Part shown: in pieces, positions 1 through 7,907 of the stretch
Layout: each line of letters starts with the position of its first letter
Position numbering within the stretch: the stretch's first letter is position 1
From: Acidobacteriota bacterium
GTDB lineage: Bacteria > Acidobacteriota > Blastocatellia > Pyrinomonadales > Pyrinomonadaceae
Reading direction: 5' to 3'
Length of the DNA: 30,689 bases
NCBI GenBank assembly: GCA_024640445.1
Contig: JAHEEZ010000006.1
Coordinates: 1-30,689 of the forward strand
Notes under the pieces: generated by a model
The model's input: only the letters and a program-made list of their open reading frames with translations
Told to the model about the DNA's origin: nothing
The model's database searches: none
Program-made: the position numbers and the translations under genes

Positions 1-440
<440 letters not shown>

Positions 441-453
441 AGTTATCTTCTGG

Positions 454-495
454 TTTGTCCGACTTAACGGACTGTTTGTCCGATTGAACGGACTT
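454..495 (-). repeat. Two tandem 21-bp repeats, each a small hairpin, in the 16S leader
   Basis: Positions 454-474 and 475-495 are near-identical 21-bp units placed head to tail. Each contains the inverted repeat GTCCG-N6-CGGAC (457-472 and 478-493), so the pre-rRNA leader can form two consecutive 5-bp hairpins 17 to 50 nt before the mature 16S 5' end. Role unknown; leader folding or processing is a guess. Confidence 0.75.
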
Positions 496-531
496 TTTGT
501 TCTAATGAATTAACATTGGACTCGCATTACC

Positions 532-545
532 TAGTTTTCAAACAC
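532..545 (-). promoter_or_regulatory. boxA-like antitermination site in the 16S leader
   Basis: On the minus strand this reads TGTTTGAAAACTA, close to the boxA element of rRNA leaders (Bacillus type TGTTCTTTGAAAACT), to which NusB/NusE bind so that Rho-dependent termination is suppressed. It lies downstream of both predicted promoters and upstream of 16S, the expected place. Assigned by similarity and position only. Confidence 0.45.
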
Positions 546-595
546 CAATTTTTCAATCAAAATCGCCCCAAAACTTCTGCGAGGCGAAAGTACTG

Positions 596-623
596 ATTAT
601 AGACTTAGTCAAGGACTTGTCAA
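596..623 (-). promoter_or_regulatory. rrn promoter P2, consensus sigma70 type
   Basis: On the minus strand TTGACA (618-623) and TATAAT (596-601) are separated by 16 nt. Both hexamers match consensus exactly. The start would be near 589, about 150 nt before mature 16S. Confidence 0.8.
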
Positions 624-671
624 GTGCCCGTGACGACTTTCTTAAAACTTTCTCGTCAAGAGCAATTTCAG

Positions 672-700
672 ATAATGTATGTTGGCCGAGTTTTTGTCAA
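672..700 (-). promoter_or_regulatory. rrn promoter P1
   Basis: On the minus strand TTGACA (695-700) is followed after 17 nt by CATTAT (672-677; 4 of 6 consensus bases). It begins only 15 nt after the kdsC stop codon. Together with P2 this gives tandem rRNA promoters. Confidence 0.65.
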
Positions 701-714
701 GCGGACCTGAGGAC

Positions 715-1239
715 TTATTCCACATCAGCGCCCTCTTTCGCTTTGAGGAGGAGGTCGACCACCTCCCTTACCGCTCCGAAGCCCCCATTTTTGCTTGTTA
801 CGAGCGCAGCGACATCCAACAGTTCCGCGACAGAATTATTTACTGCAACCGGGAATCCAACCCGTCTCATTGGCCCCAAATCAGCAAGATCGTCGCCAAC
901 GTAGGCGATCTGAGAAGCGCTCAACCCCGTCTTCCCGATCAGATCATCCAAAGCTGCTGCCTTATCCTTCACGCTTTCGAGGAAGAATTCGATCCCCAAC
1001 TCCTCTGCCCGCGCTCTCGCGATCGGCGATGTGCGACCGGTTATGATCCCGGTTCGAAACCCGGCGTGCTGCCAACTGACGATCCCCTGCCCGTCGTGGA
1101 CATGAAAGGACTTCATCGCCTCGCCCTCTGAACTGAAGTAAAGCCGCCCGTCGGTCAGTACGCCGTCGCAGTCAAGAACAAGGAGTTCCACTCTTCTGGC
1201 GGCTGCAATGATGTCCGGTCCTAACTGTTCCATATTCAT
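715..1239 (-). CDS. kdsC: 3-deoxy-D-manno-octulosonate 8-phosphate phosphatase (KdsC, HAD family)
   Basis: KdsC is a cytoplasmic HAD phosphatase that converts Kdo-8-phosphate to Kdo, the third step of CMP-Kdo synthesis for LPS. The HAD motif I LVLDCDGVLTDG near the N-terminus carries the nucleophile Asp and acid/base Asp; GIITGR (motif II region) and YVGDDLADLGPM (motif IV Asp pair) follow in order. At 174 aa it has the usual length of this cap-less, tetrameric subfamily. An ATG at 1269 would overlap the upstream gene; the ATG at 1239, 7 nt after that gene's stop, is preferred and gives a normal N-terminus (ATG at 1233 is also possible). It is the last gene of the envelope cluster and lies directly before the rRNA promoters, with no clear terminator between. 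kdsA and kdsB in the same cluster support the assignment. Confidence 0.9.
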   Translation of the reverse strand: MNMEQLGPDIIAAARRVELLVLDCDGVLTDGRLYFSSEGEAMKSFHVHDGQGIVSWQHAGFRTGIITGRTSPIARARAEELGIEFFLESVKDKAAALDDLIGKTGLSASQIAYVGDDLADLGPMRRVGFPVAVNNSVAELLDVAALVTSKNGGFGAVREVVDLLLKAKEGADVE

Positions 1240-1246
1240 TGTCTGC

Positions 1247-3505
1247 CTATCCAACTTCGAACACTTCAACGCCGCTTAGCTTCAACCCGCCGGCGGTCCT
1301 GGAAAGCCTGAAAACTGCGATCCCGTTCTCCGGCTCCTTATTAATGAGCCTCAGGTTGACGTTTGCCGCAACCAGTATGTCCACTCCATCGATCTCCTGC
1401 GCGAATACGGTGCTCGTTGTCCACTCCTGAGCCTGACCGGCTACATTAACCGCGAATCGCGCAACCTCGCCGCCCGCGATTATCGCCTGAACTTCCGCTT
1501 TACTGTTCGAAACGGCCGCACGATCGAAATTGGTGAAGAATGAGTTTATGGACGCATCCGGCTGGGGCAACGATCCAAGGGCGATCAGACCTCTCACCGC
1601 CCCCAAAGTCGTGCCGTACTCGGCATCCGCCGCTATCGCCTTCCTGAAGTGGTCTGCCGCCTCCGCTGTCTGATTGGTCTTTGCAGAGATCTCGCCCAGC
1701 CCGAGTTCCGTCCAGGCGAGACTTTGTGGACTCGGCAACTTGGAGGTAAGCACCTGCTCGTACTGCCTCTGAGATTCAGTGACCTTCCCTTGAGCCAATA
1801 GCGAGCGTGCCAGAAGGACTCTTGCGTCGTGGTATTCGGGATACTGCTCAAGCACCTGAACCGCATTCTTCGACGCTTCCGGATACTTCTGCCGGTCAAA
1901 CTCTTTCTTTATATATAGAATCGCGTCGGTCTCATCTATCACTCTCGGAGCAACGTCATCCGAATAGTCTAGCTGCGGATAGCTCTTCTTCTCATCCACC
2001 TCGACCCGGACGACCTTCTCCGGTGTATCGAACACAGCTTCGGCGAAGCTCTTCGCAACGATCGTCACGTTTTTCCTGAGTACTTTTCCTGACGCCGTGG
2101 TGGCCGCCACTACGACGATGGCATCAATGTCACCCACATTTCGCAGCGCGGCCTTGGTCTGACCGTTCGCCTGCTGCGGAAGGCCGACCATCAAGTTCAT
2201 TTGCGTGATCTGATCGATCGCATAATCGAGGTAAGGCTTCGCCGTCGAAAATGACGCTCTGACCTCTGCAAGGTCAAGGACGCCATCATCCGCCCGCGCC
2301 CGCAAAACTTCGTAGAAGTTTGAGCCGAAAGTTTCTGCCAGATGACCCCACACCAGAGAACCCTTGTTCGCGGTCGCTACATAATAGTAACCGTCAACGG
2401 GCGACACGATGTTCAAAGGAGCGTCCCGGCGGGCTATCGTCGCATAGCTGGTCCTCTGCTGAAGTCGTTCCACGGCCGCAACGCCTTCTCCGTACTCTTG
2501 TTCTATGAATTCATTGCCGAGATACCTTGAAAGACCTTCCCGGATCACGCCGTATCCGTCGCCTTCAACCTTAATGACATTTCCCAGATAGGATTTCGCA
2601 ACGCCTTCGATGATCATTGCCGCCGCCTGCGAGTCCAGTTTATCCCTAACCAGCACGCTGTCATCGATAAGTATCGTGCCCGAATCCGAAAATCCAGCTC
2701 CTCGTTTCACACACAGGATCCGAATCGGCGCGTCTAGGGTCCTTCCCAGTTTTCCGCCGATAAACGCATTCGCCTTCGATGCAAGCGTGGCGATCTCAGA
2801 GAGCCTTGCCTGCGGAGCAGCGCCGCCCGCCCTCTTAATGAAGGCGATCTCGACGCCATTCAGAATTGTCGATTCATATTCTCCGGCGACAAAGAAAGGC
2901 TGGCCGAAAACCTTCAGATCGAAGACGCCGCCGTTCGCAGTTCCGGAACTAAAGACCTTAATACCCGCCGGCACCGTCACCGCGAGCTTTATCGGTGCAA
3001 AATCTGCACCCCCGGTGTAGAACCAGCTGGTCGGAGTCGGATACCAAAACGAGGTTGGAAGGAACTGCGTTCCGATCGGAGAAAGCGATGCGAGACCGCT
3101 GTTCTCTTTAACACTTAGTTTGTATCTGACAGTCACCGTCACCGACTGGCCGCTTGCGACCGCCGGTATCCGACTGACGATCCGCTGGATCGAACGGCTT
3201 CCGCCCGTGCTTTCCTGTTCTTTAGCGAAATCCGCCGCGGTTCCGTTCGCAGTGACCGAAGATACTTCCGCATCTTCGCTGATCCGCATTGTCAGGCGCG
3301 AGTAAGTGGACCGGCTTACATTCTTCAATGAAAGGACCGCGGTGACGTCGATCGAACGGCTGGACGAAACATCTGATGGTACCGCCGCGCTGATGTCATA
3401 TTTCGTGACCTCCCAGGTAAGCGCGATCTTTCCCTGACCCGAAACAATGGCCGAAGTGGCGAAAAGAATTGCGGTGGCAAATACTAATGCTGATCTGAAT
3501 ATCAT
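1247..3505 (-). CDS. Exported M1-peptidase-like protein with destroyed zinc site, C-terminal TPRs
   Basis: 752 aa. A signal peptide (residues 1-23, hydrophobic 5-20, likely cut near VSG-QG) is followed by a beta-rich N-terminal region and a segment resembling the M1 (gluzincin) aminopeptidase core. The expected HEXXH lies in the alignable stretch IIEGVAKSYLGN (cf. AHELAHQWFGN), where the motif reads EGVAK (300-304): both His ligands and the catalytic Glu are gone. The third ligand position, Glu323 in IREGLSRYL, is kept at exactly the family spacing of 18 intervening residues. The GxMEN substrate motif is also absent. Residues ~525-640 form two to three TPR-like helical repeats. Inference: a periplasmic, non-catalytic scaffold or binding protein. 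The 150-nt gap after kdsA holds a GGGAAG ribosome-binding site but no clear promoter. Its position between kdsA and kdsC hints at an envelope role. Confidence 0.75.
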   Translation of the reverse strand: MIFRSALVFATAILFATSAIVSGQGKIALTWEVTKYDISAAVPSDVSSSRSIDVTAVLSLKNVSRSTYSRLTMRISEDAEVSSVTANGTAADFAKEQESTGGSRSIQRIVSRIPAVASGQSVTVTVRYKLSVKENSGLASLSPIGTQFLPTSFWYPTPTSWFYTGGADFAPIKLAVTVPAGIKVFSSGTANGGVFDLKVFGQPFFVAGEYESTILNGVEIAFIKRAGGAAPQARLSEIATLASKANAFIGGKLGRTLDAPIRILCVKRGAGFSDSGTILIDDSVLVRDKLDSQAAAMIIEGVAKSYLGNVIKVEGDGYGVIREGLSRYLGNEFIEQEYGEGVAAVERLQQRTSYATIARRDAPLNIVSPVDGYYYVATANKGSLVWGHLAETFGSNFYEVLRARADDGVLDLAEVRASFSTAKPYLDYAIDQITQMNLMVGLPQQANGQTKAALRNVGDIDAIVVVAATTASGKVLRKNVTIVAKSFAEAVFDTPEKVVRVEVDEKKSYPQLDYSDDVAPRVIDETDAILYIKKEFDRQKYPEASKNAVQVLEQYPEYHDARVLLARSLLAQGKVTESQRQYEQVLTSKLPSPQSLAWTELGLGEISAKTNQTAEAADHFRKAIAADAEYGTTLGAVRGLIALGSLPQPDASINSFFTNFDRAAVSNSKAEVQAIIAGGEVARFAVNVAGQAQEWTTSTVFAQEIDGVDILVAANVNLRLINKEPENGIAVFRLSRTAGGLKLSGVEVFEVG

Positions 3506-3655
3506 TATTATAAGGTTCTTCCCGAAAATGGATCAGGTGAGGCCGCTGGACCCGAAAGGGCTCCGGATTCGGCCGCGAACGGTAAAACTTAGTAAGCCCT
3601 TGAAATTAAGGCAGTAGGATGGTCGATACGGCGAAAGCTTTGCTCGACCGCAAGA

Positions 3656-4522
3656 TCAGCTTCCAGGCCCTGCGGCAAATCTCTCCGGATCTCGGCATTC
3701 CTCTCCAACTAATTCGTGAATCTGTTTCAGTTTCCGTAGGAGCGGCTCCAGTCGCTCCAGCGGCAGTTGGTTCGGCCCGTCACTGGGGGCGTTCGCCGGA
3801 TCATCGTGCACTTCCATAAATACAGCGTCGATTCCGCATGCGACCGCCGCCCTCGCGAAGTTCTCGATATACTCCGATTGACCGCCCGTGGATTTGCCCA
3901 GCCCTCCGGGAAGCTGAAGGGAATGAGTCGCGTCGAAAACCACCGGCACGCCGAAGCCCCTCATCACAGGGAACGACCGAAAGTCCACAACCAGATTGTT
4001 GTAACCGAAACTTGCACCGCGTTCAGTCAGAAGGATCTTCTCATTTCCCGCTGAGCGTATCTTCTCAACAATGTTACCGGCGTCCCACGGCGAAAGGAAC
4101 TGTCCTTTCTTTACGTTTACGGCGCAATTGGTCCTCGCCGCCGCGACCAGCAGATCCGTCTGCCTGCATAGAAAAGCGGGTATCTGAAGTATGTCGGCAA
4201 CCTCCGCCGCCTCTGCCGCCTGTGCAGGTTCGTGGATGTCCGTGACAACCGGAATCCCAAACCCGTCTTTGACGGCCTGGAGGATCTCGAGTCCGAACTC
4301 CATTCCCCCGCCCCGGAAACTCTCGATCGAGCTGCGGTTCGCTTTATCGAACGAAGACTTATACACCAGACCCAGCCCAACGCGCTCGGCGACTCCCGAG
4401 ATCGCTCCCGCCATTTTCATTGCGTGATCGCGAGATTCAATTACGCACGGCCCGGCGATTATCGTGAGGCCTCCGCCTCCAAACTCGATGCCGCCCACCT
4501 TGAAATTCCTTGTTTCTACCAT
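3656..4522 (-). CDS. kdsA: 3-deoxy-8-phosphooctulonate synthase (KdsA), metal-dependent class
   Basis: KdsA condenses phosphoenolpyruvate with D-arabinose-5-phosphate to give Kdo-8-phosphate, the first committed step to Kdo. Its 288 aa are a full-length TIM barrel of the family. Visible landmarks are IIAGPCVIESRD near the start, the KSSFDKANRSS phosphate-binding loop, GIPVVTDIHEP, VNVKKGQFLSPWD, DATHSLQLPGG and FMEVHDDP...SDGPNQLPL. Cys26 in AGPCVIES, with the later His, Glu and Asp of these motifs, matches the metal-dependent class typified by Aquifex; the metal-independent E. coli enzyme has Asn at this place. The ATG at 4522 gives a normal N-terminus but lacks a clear Shine-Dalgarno sequence. 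It follows pyrG after a 408-nt gap with a terminator, so it probably has its own promoter. Confidence 0.96.
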   Translation of the reverse strand: MVETRNFKVGGIEFGGGGLTIIAGPCVIESRDHAMKMAGAISGVAERVGLGLVYKSSFDKANRSSIESFRGGGMEFGLEILQAVKDGFGIPVVTDIHEPAQAAEAAEVADILQIPAFLCRQTDLLVAAARTNCAVNVKKGQFLSPWDAGNIVEKIRSAGNEKILLTERGASFGYNNLVVDFRSFPVMRGFGVPVVFDATHSLQLPGGLGKSTGGQSEYIENFARAAVACGIDAVFMEVHDDPANAPSDGPNQLPLERLEPLLRKLKQIHELVGEECRDPERFAAGPGS

Positions 4523-4930
4523 TGTTTTTGAAAGCTACTACAAGTGGTTGACCAGTGCAAGATTCGGGGGCAAACCGTTGAGGGTCCGGATGGTGGAGAC
4601 CATCTATTGCAGGAATACCGTAGGCCCGAGAGGACTAGTTGTTCGGCACAGGAATCCAGTTTCACTGATACTGTCCCGGGTCTCATGTCACACCTTCTCG
4701 AGATCACAAGGATCCACATTTAGATGCCAAACGAAGTATGCGGAAGAAAAAGACCAAAGGGATCTTGGCCGCCGCTGAAGCGGCCAGAGATTAGTTTGGC
4801 GTCTTTCCCATGGATTTCGCATTCTAATCGGTTCCCGCCTCACCTATCCAAGGCTCTTGGCTATCAACTGATTCGCACGAAAAACCCCGCCTGGGAGCGG
4901 GGCTTTCCATTATCAGATTCAGGCGAGCGC
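4523..4930. other. 408-nt gene-less gap between pyrG and kdsA
   Basis: Apart from the pyrG terminator at 4880-4906 I see no gene here. Short ORFs have no family signature and no ribosome-binding site, and no tRNA T-loop or acceptor pattern is present. One perfect 6-bp inverted repeat, GATGGT-GGAG-ACCATC at 4589-4604, lies 67 nt before kdsA. The kdsA promoter must lie here, but I found no convincing -35/-10 pair. Confidence 0.6.
4880..4906 (-). terminator. Rho-independent terminator after pyrG
   Basis: On the minus strand a 6-bp all-GC stem CCCCGC/GCGGGG (4885-4890 with 4897-4902) and a 6-nt loop are followed by a run of five T (4880-4884 complement). It starts about 25 nt after the pyrG stop. 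Confidence 0.85.
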
Positions 4931-6652
4931 CTATTCTTCAGTGGCTGCCGCGGCCTGCACTTCTGACGTTTCGCGCGCCGAGATGACCTCTTCGGCAACG
5001 TCGAGTTTAAGGTTCTCGCTGTTGATCCTGTTCCGCCATGCCGCGCGGACGAACGAATCAAACAAAGGGTGCGCCTTCAACGGTTTTGATTTGTATTCGG
5101 GATGGAACTGACACGCGACGAAGAACGGATGGACGTCCTTTGGCAATTCGATCATCTCGACGAATTTCCTGTTTGGGGAAATTCCGCTGAAAACCAGTCC
5201 GCCTTCCTCGAGCCTCTCCCTGTATCCAGGATTGAACTCATAACGGTGTCGGTGCCTCTCGGAGATTTTGGCTTCCCCGCCGTATATCTCGCGCGCAAGC
5301 GAATCCTCTTTCAATTCGCATTCCCAGGCTCCGAGCCGCATAGTGCCGCCAAGCTCTTCCACATCCACCAGGTCGCGCAACTTGAATATGACGGGGTCCG
5401 GTGTTTCCTCATTGAATTCCGTGGAATCTGCGTCCTTGATCCCGCATACGTTCCGCGCGAACTCAATGCATGCTGTCTGCATTCCCAGGCATATTCCGAA
5501 ATACGGTGTTCGCGATTTCCTTGCGTACTTTATCGCCCGGATCATTCCCGCCACGCCGCGCTTGCCGAAACCGCCCGGGACGAGTATCGCGTCAAAATCC
5601 TGAAGATCAGCTTCCCATCCTTCCCTGACCAGATTTTCAGACTCGAACCATTCAACTTTCACCCTCAGGTTATTGGCTACGCCCGCGTGGGTCAGCGCCT
5701 CACGAAGCGACTTGTACGAATCTTCCAGCTCAACGTACTTTCCGATGATACCGATCTTGACGCTTCCTTCAGATGGCTCCTTAATCGTCGAAACAAGTTC
5801 CCGCCAGTTCTTTAGTTCCGCGGTCGGAAACCTTTCCTCCATGTCCATCTGTTTCACGATCAGTGAATCAAGTTCCTGTTCGTGAAGCGCCAGCGGCACT
5901 TCGTAGATCGTGCCGACATCAAGCGCGGATATTACCGCGCTTTCGTCCACGTTACAGAACAATGCGATCTTTTTCCGGAGCTCAAGCGGAAGAGGGCGGT
6001 CCGAACGGCAAAGCAGTACGTCCGGCGCGATGCCGATCTCGCGAAGTTCGCGAACGCTGTGCTGGGTCGGTTTGGTTTTAAGCTCGCCGGCGGCGGCGAT
6101 GTAGGGCACGAGCGTCAGGTGGACGAAAATGACGTTGTTGCGCCCCTCCTCGTCTCCCATCTGGCGGATCGCCTCCATGAACGGCAGCGATTCAATGTCG
6201 CCAACGGTCCCGCCGATCTCGCAGATCAGAACATCCGGCTGTTCCTTGTCCGCAAGCGCCCGGATCGCCATTTTGATCTCGTCGGTAATGTGGGGAATGA
6301 CTTGTATAGTCTTGCCAAGATAATCACCCCGCCTTTCTTTCTCGATGACGGACAGGTAGATCCGGCCGCTGGTCCAGTTGTTCGCCTGAGACATGCTGGC
6401 ATTCGTGAACCGCTCATAATGACCGAGGTCCAGATCCGTCTCGGCTCCGTCATCCGTCACGAAGACCTCTCCGTGCTGAAAAGGCGACATCGTTCCGGGG
6501 TCGACGTTGATGTAAGGGTCAAGCTTCATCAGCGTAACGTTCGCGCCGCGGGATTCCATAAGACAGCCTATGCTCGCCGCGGCGAGACCCTTTCCGAGGC
6601 TGGATACGACTCCGCCGGTAACGAATATGTATTTGGTTTGTTTATCAGTCAT
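4931..6652 (-). CDS. pyrG: CTP synthase (glutamine hydrolysing)
   Basis: CTP synthase makes CTP from UTP, ATP and glutamine in the cytoplasm. At 573 aa it is slightly longer than the ~545 aa norm because of an acidic/Ala-rich tail. The N-terminal synthetase domain opens with YIFVTGGVVSSLGKG (P-loop-like) and carries MKLDPYINVDPGTMSPFQHGEV and EIGGTVGDIES. The glutaminase domain begins near residue 298, with the oxyanion PGGFGKRG, nucleophile Cys388 in GICLGMQ, and His517/Glu519 in FHPEY: a complete triad. The ATG at 6652 has an AGAGGA ribosome-binding site 5 nt upstream. It lies 21 nt after the small membrane protein gene, in the kdsB unit. Location beside kdsB fits, as KdsB consumes CTP; pyrG next to kdsA is also common in other Gram-negatives. 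Confidence 0.98.
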   Translation of the reverse strand: MTDKQTKYIFVTGGVVSSLGKGLAAASIGCLMESRGANVTLMKLDPYINVDPGTMSPFQHGEVFVTDDGAETDLDLGHYERFTNASMSQANNWTSGRIYLSVIEKERRGDYLGKTIQVIPHITDEIKMAIRALADKEQPDVLICEIGGTVGDIESLPFMEAIRQMGDEEGRNNVIFVHLTLVPYIAAAGELKTKPTQHSVRELREIGIAPDVLLCRSDRPLPLELRKKIALFCNVDESAVISALDVGTIYEVPLALHEQELDSLIVKQMDMEERFPTAELKNWRELVSTIKEPSEGSVKIGIIGKYVELEDSYKSLREALTHAGVANNLRVKVEWFESENLVREGWEADLQDFDAILVPGGFGKRGVAGMIRAIKYARKSRTPYFGICLGMQTACIEFARNVCGIKDADSTEFNEETPDPVIFKLRDLVDVEELGGTMRLGAWECELKEDSLAREIYGGEAKISERHRHRYEFNPGYRERLEEGGLVFSGISPNRKFVEMIELPKDVHPFFVACQFHPEYKSKPLKAHPLFDSFVRAAWRNRINSENLKLDVAEEVISARETSEVQAAAATEE

Positions 6653-6673
6653 GTTTCCTCTAAAGATCTTCAG

Positions 6674-6982
6674 CTAATCGGATTCGACACGCCCTAACTC
6701 GTCCCCGGACGCATCCTTGTCGTCATTCAGTTTTCCCGCAACACTCTTTTTCTGGTACCTGCCCTGTTTCGACTCGGCTATCTCTATCTTGGCTCGCTGT
6801 TCGGAAGGATCCAGAATCCCCTGAAGCGCGGCGACCCCCGCACCAAGCAATGAAGCACTCTCATCCGCGCCTCTTTCAAACTCCTCTTCCGAACGCGTTC
6901 TCCTGCGGCTGAGCATCTTCAAGCCAAGAAAAGCTCCCGCTGCAAGACATAGAAGAAACACCAGGCCGATCCAGTCATTCAT
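6674..6982 (-). CDS. Small single-pass membrane protein of unknown function
   Basis: 102 aa. Residues ~4-22 are one hydrophobic segment, followed by a positive stop (KMLSRRRTR) and a charged, probably cytoplasmic tail rich in Glu, Lys and Asp. That pattern predicts an N-out, C-in anchor. I recognise no family. Its start overlaps the kdsB stop by 4 nt (ATGA, 6979-6982) and pyrG follows 21 nt later, so it is translationally coupled to kdsB and surely expressed. Low complexity of the tail makes homology by eye impossible. It might tether or assist the cytoplasmic Kdo enzymes at the membrane, but that is only a guess from position. Confidence 0.75.
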   Translation of the reverse strand: MNDWIGLVFLLCLAAGAFLGLKMLSRRRTRSEEEFERGADESASLLGAGVAALQGILDPSEQRAKIEIAESKQGRYQKKSVAGKLNDDKDASGDELGRVESD

Positions 6983-7803
6983 ACCGCCGGCGACCCCGCG
7001 CCCAGTCGTTCGAAACGGGACCGAAGGCGGGCAAGGTCAGCTTCCGTATCAATTCCGAGAGAATGCTCAGCAACCTCTACAACACGGATCTTTAAGCCGT
7101 TCTCAAGCGCGCGAAGCTGCTCCAGCATTTCTATTCCTTCAGTCCGGGACCGCGAGAGCGCGGTAAATCTCATAAGCGCGGCCTTTCGAAAAACATAGAG
7201 GCCCGTGTGCTTTTGAAATTTTGCCAAAAGTGAAGGTTCCTGGATAAGCGCGGACTCGAGACTTCCGTTTTTCCTCACCGCTTCACGCGGAAAAGGGACG
7301 GGGGACCTGGAGAAGTACATCGCATAACCGCGAGAATCAGTTACTACCTTTACCGAGTCCGGACTCAATACGTCCTCTGCTTCTGAAACGGGCTCGGACG
7401 TGGTGGACATATCCGCTTCAGGGTCCGAGACAAGCGCTTCAACTGCTTTGTCGATGACATCCGGGGAGATCAAGGGCTCGTCACCCTGGACGTTAACGAT
7501 TATCTGATCGCCCGCAAGTCCCGCAGCCACTTCCGCGATCCTGTCGCTTCCCGATTCATGGTCTACGGAGGTCATTGCCGCCTCACCGCCAGCTTCTGTG
7601 ACCGCGTAAAAGAGCCTTTCATCATCAACCGCTACGATTACACGGGACAATGTTGAAGCGCGCCGGACCTGTTCAAGAGTATGCACGATCAGCGGTTTTC
7701 CATTGATTTCAAGCAACAGTTTTCCCGGCAGCCTTGCGGACGAAAACCGGGCCGGAATGATCGCTGTCACGTTTTTTATGGTATTTTTCCCGTGTGTCTC
7801 CAC
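6979..7803 (-). CDS. kdsB: 3-deoxy-manno-octulosonate cytidylyltransferase (CMP-Kdo synthetase)
   Basis: KdsB activates Kdo with CTP to CMP-Kdo, the donor for Kdo transferases of lipid A/LPS. The nucleotide-binding signature TAIIPARFSSARLPGK is near the N-terminus, followed by the metal/nucleotide motif NVQGDEPLI, YFSRSPVPFPR, KHTGLYVFRK and the C-terminal region with GIDTEADL. Length (274 aa with this start) is slightly above the usual ~250. The start at 7803 is GTG without a clear Shine-Dalgarno sequence; an internal GTG at the codon before TAIIPARF is another possibility, so the first ~12 residues are uncertain. First gene of the minus-strand unit; divergent from the CPBP protease gene across a 104-nt gap that must hold both promoters. 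Confidence 0.95.
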   Translation of the reverse strand: METHGKNTIKNVTAIIPARFSSARLPGKLLLEINGKPLIVHTLEQVRRASTLSRVIVAVDDERLFYAVTEAGGEAAMTSVDHESGSDRIAEVAAGLAGDQIIVNVQGDEPLISPDVIDKAVEALVSDPEADMSTTSEPVSEAEDVLSPDSVKVVTDSRGYAMYFSRSPVPFPREAVRKNGSLESALIQEPSLLAKFQKHTGLYVFRKAALMRFTALSRSRTEGIEMLEQLRALENGLKIRVVEVAEHSLGIDTEADLARLRSRFERLGAGSPAV

Positions 7804-7907
7804 GGGCTTTTAGCCTATCTCGTTTTGAAACATAATTCAACACGCTCCGTAAGTATTTCCGTCCCACGGACACTTCCGATATTCGATCAACCTTCAGGTA
7901 CAACCGT

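Noticed and set aside
4523..4930. Possible tRNA or small RNA gene in the pyrG-kdsA gap
   Set aside because: No T-loop/acceptor pattern and no promoter-terminator pair apart from the pyrG terminator; the single 6-bp hairpin is too little evidence.
5882..6697. 271-aa open frame on the plus strand antisense to pyrG (and other long plus frames at 5102-5815)
   Set aside because: They lie wholly opposite a certain, fully conserved gene; their composition is Arg/His-rich shadow translation and no motif is visible.
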